Below are positions 1-8,918 of a stretch of DNA of 64,000 nucleotides, in pieces (the first letter of the stretch is position 1; every line of letters begins with the position of its first letter). Source of the DNA: Bacteroidota bacterium (GTDB lineage Bacteria; Bacteroidota; Bacteroidia; UBA8524). The notes under the pieces are model-generated. The model ran no database searches, was not told where the DNA came from, and was given only the letters and a program-made list of their open reading frames with translations. The translations under genes and the position numbers were made by a program. The stretch lies in the NCBI GenBank assembly GCA_016124735.1, contig WGMZ01000038.1:16643-80642 (forward strand). Direction: 5' to 3'.

Positions 1-510
1 CAATTCCTGAAAGTGCAGCAGGCCGTTCAAAGTTTCACGACCCAGATAATTTGTGACTTTATGCAAAGATTTACGGATAAACACCTTTTCCGTTAGTTCA
101 TGGATTCTTTTTGAATGAGAAAGAAATTTTTTTACTGCGTCCGCAGAGTCAGCGCCAGACGCCTCAACTCTTTTCGCAAATAATTGGATGTCTGATGGCG
201 CCTGGAGGTGATAGCCATCCTCCCAGAAATAATGCGTGAGCGTAGAAAGACGGGTGTAGGAGAAATAGTCTCTCGGATTTTTTCCGCAATAGCGAAAAAC
301 CTCATCTACATAATCGGGCAGTGTAAAAAGGCTGGGGCCGGTATCGAAGATGAAACCACCCTGATTGAGTATACCTGCTTTTCCACCAAAATCAGCCGAC
401 TTCTCGAAAACATCCACTTGAATACCGAGGGAAGAAAGCCTTGCCGCCACGGCTAAACCCGACAAACCAGCCCCTATTACCAGAGCTTTTTTATTTCCGG
501 ATTCGGACAT
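1..510 (-). CDS. CrtI/CrtD-like FAD-dependent carotenoid desaturase, N-terminal part (runs off left edge)
   Basis: Manual reverse-strand translation from ATG at 508-510: MSESGNKKALVIGAGLSGLAVAARLSSLGIQVDVFEKSADFGGKAGILNQGGFIFDTGPSLFTLPDYVDEVF...; Rossmann GxGxxG and DTGPS motif; open to position 1. Not in the ORF track because it has no stop in the window. Confidence 0.88.
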   Translation of the reverse strand, partial: MSESGNKKALVIGAGLSGLAVAARLSSLGIQVDVFEKSADFGGKAGILNQGGFIFDTGPSLFTLPDYVDEVFRYCGKNPRDYFSYTRLSTLTHYFWEDGYHLQAPSDIQLFAKRVEASGADSADAVKKFLSHSKRIHELTEKVFIRKSLHKVTNYLGRETLNGLLHFQEL

Positions 511-1153
511 AGTTTGCAACAGGTATCAGGAGCATTCCCATATTGTAAAAAAAGTCATCTACTGGGATATTTAACAGGCGAATGCCCATGTTTTCTGCAT
601 CATTGTACTTAACCACAGGAAGATTAGTTAGTGCTCCGTTGAAGATGAAGAAAGGGATTATCAGAATCAGGTAACAGAGGAAAAACCTTCCAAGAAACTC
701 ACCTCTTCCCGAAAGCAAAACTATCAATAAGGCAAAGGACAGATACAAGCAATTCACGGCAGTATAGAGTTTTCCGGGATGCGTCAAATAAATGAGCAGG
801 CAAATAAAGATAATCGCCCAGGCAATAGGAGCGCGCCAGCGAAACAGATAATCTTTCGGAAAATAGACCTCGAGGCATCGATAGATAAAAAGGGCGGCAT
901 AAGGAACCACCAAAAAAAAGAAGTATTCCTCCAAGGGAAGATGGATCCAGTGCAAACCCAACAGATATTTTCCCTCAAAGGACCAAACACCCAGTTTACT
1001 GAAAGCAGCATCCCAAGGGATGAAAACCAACATATTCAAAAGTATCCCCTGCCAGATATAGCGCCATTGCTGGTAAAAGGCAACCTTCTTATCGAATGAC
1101 AGTGCCAGCGGAAAGGCGATGATAAGTAAATCGATTAACAGGTAAGTAAACAT
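491..1153 (-). CDS. lycopene cyclase domain protein (CrtYc/d type membrane protein)
   Basis: 220 aa polytopic protein with FIPWDAAFSKLGVWSF and HLPLEEYFFFLVVPY motifs typical of heterodimeric-type lycopene cyclases; inside crt operon. Confidence 0.85.
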   Translation of the reverse strand: MFTYLLIDLLIIAFPLALSFDKKVAFYQQWRYIWQGILLNMLVFIPWDAAFSKLGVWSFEGKYLLGLHWIHLPLEEYFFFLVVPYAALFIYRCLEVYFPKDYLFRWRAPIAWAIIFICLLIYLTHPGKLYTAVNCLYLSFALLIVLLSGRGEFLGRFFLCYLILIIPFFIFNGALTNLPVVKYNDAENMGIRLLNIPVDDFFYNMGMLLIPVANYVRIRK

Positions 1154-1659
1154 CAGTTGAGCAGGTCTTCCAATTGATTCCGAATTTGGGAGTCAATTTG
1201 CGCATTTTTCAGCATATATGCCGCAAGTTCTTTTCTCAACCAGGGTTCAATCTCCTTAGAATGAACAGATAGCTCGTATAAAATTCTTCCCCGGTCCTGT
1301 TCGATATGCTTTCGATACGGAAGTATCGCAGGTAAATTAGATTCCACAGAATACCGAAGGTACCTTATTTCCAAATTGTTTGGCGCTTCTCGAACGGCTT
1401 CATCCAGGCATTCGGAACCCTGACGAACCAGTTCCAATTGTGAATACGGATTCAATCTGAATTTAGCCAGAACACAGTGCACTGCTCCTTTATACGCATA
1501 AATTACAGGAACCTCTTTGGTAATTTGTTTGAGTGATGCATCAAGTGCAACAGCCTTATCTTCCTTCTCAATGGCTTCACTAAAAGCACTTCTCACATTT
1601 CCCAATTCAGGTGTTGTCCAAAACAGACAGGCAGTTAGGAAGATGATGGCTACTCTCAT
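1153..1659 (-). CDS. hypothetical secreted protein in carotenoid operon, possibly TPR-like helical
   Basis: 168 aa, N-terminal signal-like segment; overlaps both neighbouring crt genes by 1-4 nt. Confidence 0.7.
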   Translation of the reverse strand: MRVAIIFLTACLFWTTPELGNVRSAFSEAIEKEDKAVALDASLKQITKEVPVIYAYKGAVHCVLAKFRLNPYSQLELVRQGSECLDEAVREAPNNLEIRYLRYSVESNLPAILPYRKHIEQDRGRILYELSVHSKEIEPWLRKELAAYMLKNAQIDSQIRNQLEDLLN

Positions 1660-2522
1660 AAAAGGTTCATTCTAAATTTAAACCAAGAGGAAAAAAACAA
1701 GGCGATTTTTTCTGGATTACTCACGCGAATCCGTTCCTGCATTACTTTTTTCGGTTCCATTTTGTGAATCTTCTGAAGGAGGCGATAAAAATATATATAG
1801 GCTATATAAACCCCGAAACGGCTGTCAGATGGTAATTTTCTGATTCCATTCAAGGCCTTCTCGAAATCCTTTTCAATATCCATTTCAATCTGTTTCTTAA
1901 CCTGAAGGTCAAAGTGTTCGAAAAATTTCACCTGAGGGAAATAGAGCCTTCCCCGATCCTGATAATCGCTTTTCAAGTCACGCAGAAAATTGATTTTTTG
2001 AAAAGCTGCACCCAAGGCTCGGGCCGAATCTTTTAGCTCATCATATTTACTTTGATCTCCTTCACAAAAAACTTTCAGGCACATCAAGCCCACAACTTCA
2101 GCCGATCCATATACATACTCCTGAAAGCCTTCGTCCTGGTAATTTTTATAATTCAAATCCATCTCCATACTGTGCAGGAACGCATCGATCAATTTGATCT
2201 CAATACGATATTGGCGCACCGTCCGTTGAAAAGCATGCATTACCGGATTGAAGCTCACCCCTTCTTCAATAGCCCGGTATGTATCTTCTTTGAATCGTTT
2301 CAGTAAAGATTTTTTGTCGTACGAATGAAAAGTGTCGACAATTTCATCTGCAAAACGCACGAAGCCATAGATGTTTCGAATAGCCACCCTCATTTCCGGG
2401 GCCAAAGCAAGGATGCCCAATGAAAATGAAGTGCTGTAAGCGCGCGTAATCATGGCACTGCAAGACTCGCAAACATTTTGAAACAGGTGCATGTCTGTTT
2501 CATTATTGGTTCTTCTATTCAT
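1656..2522 (-). CDS. crtB: phytoene synthase (squalene/phytoene synthase family)
   Basis: YSTSFSLGILALAPEMRVAIRNIYGFVRFADEIVDTF and ALGAAFQKINFLRDLKSDYQDRGRLYFP motifs. Confidence 0.93.
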   Translation of the reverse strand: MNRRTNNETDMHLFQNVCESCSAMITRAYSTSFSLGILALAPEMRVAIRNIYGFVRFADEIVDTFHSYDKKSLLKRFKEDTYRAIEEGVSFNPVMHAFQRTVRQYRIEIKLIDAFLHSMEMDLNYKNYQDEGFQEYVYGSAEVVGLMCLKVFCEGDQSKYDELKDSARALGAAFQKINFLRDLKSDYQDRGRLYFPQVKFFEHFDLQVKKQIEMDIEKDFEKALNGIRKLPSDSRFGVYIAYIYFYRLLQKIHKMEPKKVMQERIRVSNPEKIALFFSSWFKFRMNLL

Positions 2523-3996
2523 AACTATAGATTGGATGATGATGGATTATTTCTTTACTAACCACTTCCCCGGATATCAGGGAAGGTGGAACCCCTGGCC
2601 CCGGCACAGTCAGTTGACCGGTATAGTACAGGTTGTCTAATTTTTTATTTTTTAGAGAGGGTTTGAGGATGGCCGTTTGACGCAGGGTGTTTGCCAGTCC
2701 GTAAGCATTTCCTTTAAACGAATGGTAATCGTTCACAAAATCCTTCATGGCATAACTTCTTTTCAGAATGACATGATCTCGAAGCGACTGTTTCAATTGA
2801 CTTTCCAGCCTTTTCATCACCACCCGATAGAACTTCTCTCTCATTTCCTCACTGTCTTCGAGACCCGGCGCCAAAGGAATAAGTACAAAGAGATTTTCCA
2901 TGCCTTCAGGAGCCACCGTTGAATCCGATTTGGAAGTACAAGACACATAGAATAATGGGTCTTCTGGCCATTTCGCCGTATCGTATATATCAGAGGCGTG
3001 CTGGTCGAAATCGGCATCGAAAAAGAGGTTGTGATGAAGCAAGCCGTCTACCTTTTTATTCAATCCCAGATAGAAAAGCAGGGAAGAAGGAGCCATCGTT
3101 CGGCTCTCCCAATACTTTTCGGAATAATTTCTTTTAGAAGGCTCCAGAATTTTTGATTCCATATGATGGTAGTCCGCCCCACTTATAACAATATCTGCAT
3201 CCATCATCCCCTGATTGGTTTGTACTTTTTTAATCTGTTTACCTTCTGAATGAACTTTCTGTACCTCTGTACCGAATCGAAAAGCAACCCCAAGATCCTG
3301 AGCAAGTGCATACATCCCTTCAACTATTCGGAACATGCCTCCTTCAGGATACCAGGTGCCCAATTCGATGTCAGCATAATTCATCAAACTGTACAGTGCC
3401 GGCGTTTCGCTTGGCTTGGCCCCTAGAAATAAAACGGGAAATTCAAGCAATTGAATAATCTTGGGATGATGAAAATATTTCCGGATATGTTGAGACATGG
3501 ATTTGAGTAAATCGAGCCGGAATAGCCCTTTTACTACATCAAGGTCTATGAATTCTGAGAGATGAAGACCAGGCTTGTATACCAGATTCTTCATTCCAGT
3601 TTCGTATTTATACTTTGCTTCCTTCAGGAATAGATTGAGTTTCTCTGCAGCCCCTCTTTCATACTTTTCAAGCAATTGTCCCAGTGCTTCAGTTCCTGCC
3701 GGAATGTCCCAGGTTTCCTGATCGAAAAAAACGCGGTAAGATGGATCCAGGCGTTTAAGCGTAAAATAATCGCCGGGCTTTTTTCCAAACTGCTGAAAAA
3801 AGCGCTCAAATACATCCGGCATCCAATACCAACTTGGACCCATGTCGAAACGAAAGCCTTCCGACTCCCAAACTCTGCAGCGACCTCCGGGCCCTTCGTT
3901 TTTCTCGAGCACCTCAACCTTATACCCCGCCTTGGCTAGAAAACAGGCTGTACTCAATCCCGAGAATCCAGATCCGATAATTAAGGCTTTTCTCAT
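2515..3996 (-). CDS. crtI: phytoene desaturase
   Basis: MRKALIIGSGFSGLSTACFLAKAGYKVEVLEKNEGPGGRCRVWESEGFRFDMGPSWYWMPDVFERFF; C-terminal YYTGQLTVPGPGVPPSLISGEVV. Confidence 0.94.
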   Translation of the reverse strand: MRKALIIGSGFSGLSTACFLAKAGYKVEVLEKNEGPGGRCRVWESEGFRFDMGPSWYWMPDVFERFFQQFGKKPGDYFTLKRLDPSYRVFFDQETWDIPAGTEALGQLLEKYERGAAEKLNLFLKEAKYKYETGMKNLVYKPGLHLSEFIDLDVVKGLFRLDLLKSMSQHIRKYFHHPKIIQLLEFPVLFLGAKPSETPALYSLMNYADIELGTWYPEGGMFRIVEGMYALAQDLGVAFRFGTEVQKVHSEGKQIKKVQTNQGMMDADIVISGADYHHMESKILEPSKRNYSEKYWESRTMAPSSLLFYLGLNKKVDGLLHHNLFFDADFDQHASDIYDTAKWPEDPLFYVSCTSKSDSTVAPEGMENLFVLIPLAPGLEDSEEMREKFYRVVMKRLESQLKQSLRDHVILKRSYAMKDFVNDYHSFKGNAYGLANTLRQTAILKPSLKNKKLDNLYYTGQLTVPGPGVPPSLISGEVVSKEIIHHHPIYSYE

Positions 3997-4002
3997 TTCT
4001 GT

Positions 4003-4524
4003 TTATTGATTTTCAAATTCGGCACTGTACGCATGGAGGTATTTGCGCAATTGTCTTCTGGCGACAAAAATTCTCGTTTTCACAGTGCCAATTGGAATAC
4101 CGAGATCCTCTGCAATTTCATGGTATTTGAAACCCATCAGGTTCAATTTGAAGGTTCTTTTTAAGTCCTCCGGTAATTTGTCTATGGCCCGGTGAATATC
4201 CCGATTAATAAAGTAGCGTTCTCCTGCATTTTCTTCTTTACCGGGAGATTGATCCAGGTAAAACGAATTGTCGCTGGTATCGATGAATGTGTTTCGTTTC
4301 ACCATGCGTCGGTAGTTATTGATAAAACTATTCTTCATGATGGTATAGAGCCAACCTTTCAGGTTTGTTCCATCTTCAAATCGATTCCTGTATGTCAGCG
4401 CTTTCAGCATGGTTTCCTGCACCAAATCATTCGCGTCTTCAGGATTTCTGGTAAGCTGCAAGGCAAAATGGCGAAGGGGATATGATTCACTTTCTACCAC
4501 TTTACTAAATTCCATCTGCGTCAT
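4003..4524 (-). CDS. ECF-type RNA polymerase sigma factor heading crt operon
   Basis: Sigma region 2 ([36 protein letters not shown]) and region 4 ([47 protein letters not shown]); 6-nt gap to crtI. Confidence 0.92.
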   Translation of the reverse strand: MTQMEFSKVVESESYPLRHFALQLTRNPEDANDLVQETMLKALTYRNRFEDGTNLKGWLYTIMKNSFINNYRRMVKRNTFIDTSDNSFYLDQSPGKEENAGERYFINRDIHRAIDKLPEDLKRTFKLNLMGFKYHEIAEDLGIPIGTVKTRIFVARRQLRKYLHAYSAEFENQ

Positions 4525-4543
4525 TGTTTTACTTTTTAAATAA

Positions 4544-4809
4544 TTTGTTAAACAAAGTAAAGGATAAATTGGGAATCTACCGTCTGTTTTGTTTAATTAT
4601 TTTTTGTTTTTGTTAAACATTATTGAAAAAACTTGATTATCATGCTGATTTTCAGATGTCTAATCAAACTACTGCTGGATATGGCTTTTATCCATAGGCA
4701 TATACGAGATAAAGATTGCTGCGGTTTTAATACCTTTGCAGTCAGTAAATTCGTCGAGCAAATCCAACAGCGATTAAATTTGAAGGATGAACAGCATGTT
4801 TAACAAAAT
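4544..4809. promoter_or_regulatory. Intergenic operator array: four copies of a TTTTGTTWAAC(A) motif
   Basis: TTTGTTAAACAAA (4544-4556, perfect palindrome about a central A), TTTTGTTTAAT (4587-4597), TTTTTGTTAAACAT (4607-4620), ATGTTTAACAAAAT (4796-4809, inverted copy). Confidence 0.55.
4731..4738 (+). promoter_or_regulatory. Bacteroidota -7 box (TACCTTTG) upstream of PTPS gene
   Basis: Matches TAnnTTTG; in divergent intergenic region. Confidence 0.5.
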
Positions 4810-4842
4810 GATAAAAACCTTAAGCAAGGATTCGCTGTTAAG

Positions 4843-5265
4843 TTGATAATGAGAACACGTATTGGAAGGAAGTCGCACTTTAATGCGGCACATCGCTTGC
4901 ACAATCCAAATTGGTCTGATGAACAAAATCACTCCTTTTACGGTTTATGTAACTCACCGAACTATCATGGACATAATTATGAGCTTCATGTAAAGGTGAA
5001 AGGAGAAGTAGACGAAGAGTCTGGCTATCTGATGGATTTAAAGGACCTGAAAAAAATTATCAGGGAGGAAGTGGAAGAACCTTTCGACCATAAAAATTTA
5101 AATCTGGATGTTCCGGATTTTCAGACGCTGATACCGACAGCAGAGAATATTGCGGCAGTTATTTGGAGAAGAATAAAAAAGAAACTGCCGACAGAAAAAA
5201 ATTTAGAACTGACAGTATTACTTTATGAAACTGAACGAAACTACGTTGAATATACCGGTGAATAA
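4843..5265 (+). CDS. 6-pyruvoyl-tetrahydropterin synthase / 6-carboxytetrahydropterin synthase family (copy 1)
   Basis: FNAAHRLHNPNW, YGLCNSPNYHGHNYELHV (Cys plus HxH), GYLMDLKDLKKI, FDHKNLN, LYETERNYVEYTGE. Confidence 0.9.
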   Translation: MIMRTRIGRKSHFNAAHRLHNPNWSDEQNHSFYGLCNSPNYHGHNYELHVKVKGEVDEESGYLMDLKDLKKIIREEVEEPFDHKNLNLDVPDFQTLIPTAENIAAVIWRRIKKKLPTEKNLELTVLLYETERNYVEYTGE

Positions 5266-5908
5266 CGATGACGCCGTTGGAGATGATCATGTTAGCTTCT
5301 CGAGTGAAACACCACTGCGCGAGGATGCCTTCGAGATGGATAATCAATTGAAAATCGAACTGATTGCCAAGCATTTCCGCGAAATCATGCACGTGCTTGG
5401 CTTGGATCTTACCGACGACAGCCTGAAAGGTACCCCTCAAAGAGTTGCAAAAATGTATGTGGAGGAAGTCTTCGCAGGTCTGAATCCCTCAAATAAACCC
5501 GAGGTGACCCTGTTCGAGAATAAATTCAACTACAAGCAAATGCTGGTAGAAAAGGATATTCAGTTCTACAGCAATTGCGAACACCATTTTGTACCCATTA
5601 TTGGCAAAGTTCATGTGGCCTATATCAGCAGTGGCAAGGTGGTAGGGCTGTCAAAAATTAATCGGGTGGTGCAGTACTTTGCTAAGAGACCCCAGGTACA
5701 GGAAAGAATGACAATGCAAATTGCCAGTGAATTAAAAGAAGTGTTGCAAACAGAAGATGTAGCTGTGGTAATTGACGCCGTGCACATGTGCGTCGCTTCC
5801 AGAGGAGTGAAAGATACCAGCTCGTCTACCCTCACCGCCGAATATTCAGGAGCTTTTTTAAATGCCACCACCAGAGAAGAATTTCTGAAGTATTTGAAAA
5901 TGAAGTAA
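5225..5908 (+). CDS. folE: GTP cyclohydrolase I
   Basis: GTPQRVAKMYVEEVFAGL, SNCEHHFVPIIGKVHVAYI, KINRVVQYFAKRPQVQERMT, HMCVASRGVKDTSSSTLTAEYSG; alternative start at 5336. Confidence 0.95.
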   Translation: MKLNETTLNIPVNNDDAVGDDHVSFSSETPLREDAFEMDNQLKIELIAKHFREIMHVLGLDLTDDSLKGTPQRVAKMYVEEVFAGLNPSNKPEVTLFENKFNYKQMLVEKDIQFYSNCEHHFVPIIGKVHVAYISSGKVVGLSKINRVVQYFAKRPQVQERMTMQIASELKEVLQTEDVAVVIDAVHMCVASRGVKDTSSSTLTAEYSGAFLNATTREEFLKYLKMK

Positions 5909-5949
5909 CTGATTTTTAGTTCTCTCCCCATTCGGTATATTTGTTTTTT

Positions 5950-8136
5950 ATGCTTAGGGGTGATTATGAAACAAATGCCGGTCTTGGTAGTGAGTTAGAT
6001 GCGCTTCCGATACCAGGTTTTATCGTTGATTCAGGCGGTGAATTACTGTCGTATAACCACTATTTCCAAGAGATTTGTAACGAGAAAAAACAAGAACCAA
6101 AATCTCTGGTAAATATTCTCACCCTTGCTACTGTTCAATTTCTGGACCTTGGCAAAAAAGTTTTTCGGTTTCAATTTCATGATTTCGAATCGGAAGGAGA
6201 AACCAGACGCAGTTATGTGTTATGGCCAATTCATGACGACCCCAAAATAGCCCGGGAAATCCGCACAGGCTCCAGGCAGAGAATGCAGCAAATGGAAGAC
6301 ATTCTTGCAGCTGTCCCGGATTTGATTTATGTAGTCAATGAGGAAGGAATTTACCTCGATTGCCGTGCCTTTGATGAAAAAGATTTACCCCGCCCCCTGG
6401 ATCAAATCGTTGGCTCTTCCTTCTGGGACATGCCGGAATCGGATGAGTTGAAGAAAAAAATCTGGCAATTGATTCTTGTGGCATTGCGCACCGGTCGAAC
6501 TCAAACCATCGAGTACGAAAGGAAAAACCGATTTGGACATCTGCATTTTTATGAAGCACGTATCAGTAAATCCAGCCAGGATACAGCAGTCTATATTGTT
6601 CGAAATATCACGGAGCGAATCGTTGCTCAAAAAGAACTCGCTTCAAGTGAGTTAAAGTGGAAAAGTATCGTAGAAAACGGATACGATAGCATTATCCTGT
6701 TGAATCGCGACGGCCGAATTCGTTACGCTTCCTCTCATTCTGCCTCATTCTTTGGAAAAACCCCAGGTGAGTTGATGGAAATGCAAGCCATCCGTTTATT
6801 GCCTCAATACAGCACCCGCCTAATTCGCTTGTACTACAAATTACTGGAAGGCAAGGAAAAAAGAGCCACCCTTCATGTAAGTATTCCCGACCCAAATGGC
6901 CATTTAATTCATCTGGAATCGGCCTGGATCTCAAGATTGGATGATTCAGAAATAAATGCCATCATCATCAACTTCAGAGATATCACCAAACAGGTAGAAT
7001 TCGAGAAAAACCTGAAAAGCAATCAGGAAACCATCCAGACCATACTGCGCACGACATCGGCAGGAATTGTTATCCTTGAAGGGACAAAAATCATCTTTAC
7101 GAATAACCAATTTGCTCAACTGCTTGAATATAAATCTCATCAGTTGTTAGGGAAAGATATCAGTACTCTTGCCCACTCCAACGACCGACTGGATGTAGTG
7201 CAGCGTGCGGCCAGAAGAAAACAGGGAGACACTTCTCAACTTCACTATAAAATCAGGGCATTGACTCAAAATGGCGAAACCAAATGGCTGGATTGTCATT
7301 CCGGAAGTATCCAGTACAAGGGGAAAAATGCAGTAATCGTAACAGTGAATGATATCACTGAACAACAAAATTTCGAACAAAAGTTAATAGAAGCAAAAGA
7401 GGGTGCCGAAGAATTGGCGAAACTCAAATCATCTTTCCTTGCCAACATGAGTCACGAAATCCGAACCCCCCTGAACGGTGTATTGGGCCTGGCTGAATTA
7501 ATCTCCATGAGCGAAGATTTGGATGAAATCAAAGAATATGTCGATCTGCAGAAAGATTCAGGAATGCGCCTTCTGAACACCCTGACCTCTATTTTAGATT
7601 TGTCGCGACTGGAAGCAGAAAACGCCACTCTTGAACTGATTCCCGTCGACATGAATAAGCTCGTCAGCGACACTTACAAAATTTTTAAGCTCCCCTTTGC
7701 CAAAAAAGAATTGGAACTCATTTGCGAATTACCTATCAACCAACTTGTTTGCATGGGAGATGAAACTATGCTGCAGCAGGTGATGACTAATTTGGTTGGA
7801 AACGCATTAAAATTCACAGAAGAAGGTTCTTGCACGCTACGTCTGTTCGAAGAGCACTCAAAAAAAGGACAAGATTGTATAATTGAAATTGAAGATTCCG
7901 GGGTTGGCATTTCTGAAGAGTTTCTCCCCTATGTTTTTGATACCTTCCGCCAGGAATTAAATGGAAGCAGCAGAAAATATGAGGGAAGCGGTTTGGGATT
8001 AGCTATTACACAAAAATATTTAACCTTACTAAAAGGAAGCATTTCAGTAAAAAGTGCTAAAAATACCGGAAGCTGTTTTACTTTGCGGATTCCTTTGAAG
8101 GAAAATAGCCAGCCAAAAAAGAAAAAATCTGCATGA
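5950..8136 (+). CDS. multi-PAS sensor histidine kinase, apparently soluble
   Basis: Several PAS-like segments, H-box FLANMSHEIRTPLNGVLGL, N-box NLVGNALKFT, G-boxes DSGVGISEE / GSGLGLAITQ; start refined from 5941 to ATG 5950. Confidence 0.92.
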   Translation: MLRGDYETNAGLGSELDALPIPGFIVDSGGELLSYNHYFQEICNEKKQEPKSLVNILTLATVQFLDLGKKVFRFQFHDFESEGETRRSYVLWPIHDDPKIAREIRTGSRQRMQQMEDILAAVPDLIYVVNEEGIYLDCRAFDEKDLPRPLDQIVGSSFWDMPESDELKKKIWQLILVALRTGRTQTIEYERKNRFGHLHFYEARISKSSQDTAVYIVRNITERIVAQKELASSELKWKSIVENGYDSIILLNRDGRIRYASSHSASFFGKTPGELMEMQAIRLLPQYSTRLIRLYYKLLEGKEKRATLHVSIPDPNGHLIHLESAWISRLDDSEINAIIINFRDITKQVEFEKNLKSNQETIQTILRTTSAGIVILEGTKIIFTNNQFAQLLEYKSHQLLGKDISTLAHSNDRLDVVQRAARRKQGDTSQLHYKIRALTQNGETKWLDCHSGSIQYKGKNAVIVTVNDITEQQNFEQKLIEAKEGAEELAKLKSSFLANMSHEIRTPLNGVLGLAELISMSEDLDEIKEYVDLQKDSGMRLLNTLTSILDLSRLEAENATLELIPVDMNKLVSDTYKIFKLPFAKKELELICELPINQLVCMGDETMLQQVMTNLVGNALKFTEEGSCTLRLFEEHSKKGQDCIIEIEDSGVGISEEFLPYVFDTFRQELNGSSRKYEGSGLGLAITQKYLTLLKGSISVKSAKNTGSCFTLRIPLKENSQPKKKKSA

Positions 8137-8495
8137 AAACAATACTCTATGTAGAGGATGACAAGATCAATGCATTGGTCATCTCCAAATTTCTGGAGAA
8201 CGAATACCATGTACTTTTGGCTCGCAACCAGGAAGAAGCTTTGCAGACCATTCATTCCAATACAATCGATTTGTATATTCTCGATATTTCCTTGGGAAAT
8301 GAAGACGAAGACGGTGTGGATTTAATGAACAAAATCAAGGTTTTGCCACAGGAAAAGGGAAAAAACTTCATCGCCTTAACGGCGCATGCTCTGAAAGAAG
8401 ATCAGGAAAAATACCTTCAGTCGGGTTTTGACGCTTATCTGTCCAAACCCATTAACCGCAACCTGCTGCTCGATACGGTGGCGCGGTTTTTATAA
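8133..8495 (+). CDS. single-domain response regulator (CheY-like receiver)
   Basis: ILYVEDDKINALVISKFL, LYILDISLG, FIALTAHALKEDQEKYLQSGFDAYLSKPI; 4-nt overlap with the kinase. Confidence 0.92.
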   Translation: MKTILYVEDDKINALVISKFLENEYHVLLARNQEEALQTIHSNTIDLYILDISLGNEDEDGVDLMNKIKVLPQEKGKNFIALTAHALKEDQEKYLQSGFDAYLSKPINRNLLLDTVARFL

Positions 8496-8843
8496 TCCGG
8501 CCTCTTTCCGGGTTTTCTTTGGCACTGAACCCAATACCAAATCATAGGAATCGTCCAACCATTCTTTTAATTGATCCAGGGAAATACTCCCATCCAAATG
8601 CACTGTATTCCAATGGGTCTTATTCATGTGAAAACCCGGTTGAACTGCAGGAAACTCTTCCCTTAACTGAATAGCTTTTTCGGGATGGCATTTCAAATTG
8701 ATGCTGGAGAAATCCCGCACGTCAGTTAGGGCAAATATTTTTCCCAAAACCTTAAATACCAAGATATGCTGATCGAACGGGAAGGTCTCCTCTACCCCTT
8801 CTTTGCTCAAGCAGTAAGATAGTAACCATTCGGGGTCCATCAA
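8490..8843 (-). CDS. MmcQ/YjbR family DNA-binding protein
   Basis: CLSKEGVEETFPFDQHILVFKVLGKIFAL, NLKCHPEKAIQLREEF, MNKTHWNTVHLDGS. Confidence 0.88.
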   Translation of the reverse strand: MMDPEWLLSYCLSKEGVEETFPFDQHILVFKVLGKIFALTDVRDFSSINLKCHPEKAIQLREEFPAVQPGFHMNKTHWNTVHLDGSISLDQLKEWLDDSYDLVLGSVPKKTRKEAGL

Positions 8844-8895
8844 ACAAAGCTAATTGATTTTTATCAGAGGGATTTTAAGCAAGACCATAATTATT

Positions 8896-8903
8896 TAGCT
8901 TTG
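8896..8903 (+). promoter_or_regulatory. Bacteroidota -7 box (TAGCTTTG) upstream of serS
   Basis: Matches TAnnTTTG, just upstream of the start. Confidence 0.45.
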
Positions 8904-8918
8904 CCCCTTTATACCCTT

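Noticed and set aside
208-456. Plus-strand 82-aa ORF
   Set aside because: Antisense to the clearly coding CrtD-like desaturase; no family signal.
779-1099. Plus-strand 106-aa ORF
   Set aside because: Fully antisense to the lycopene cyclase gene; composition looks like a shadow frame.
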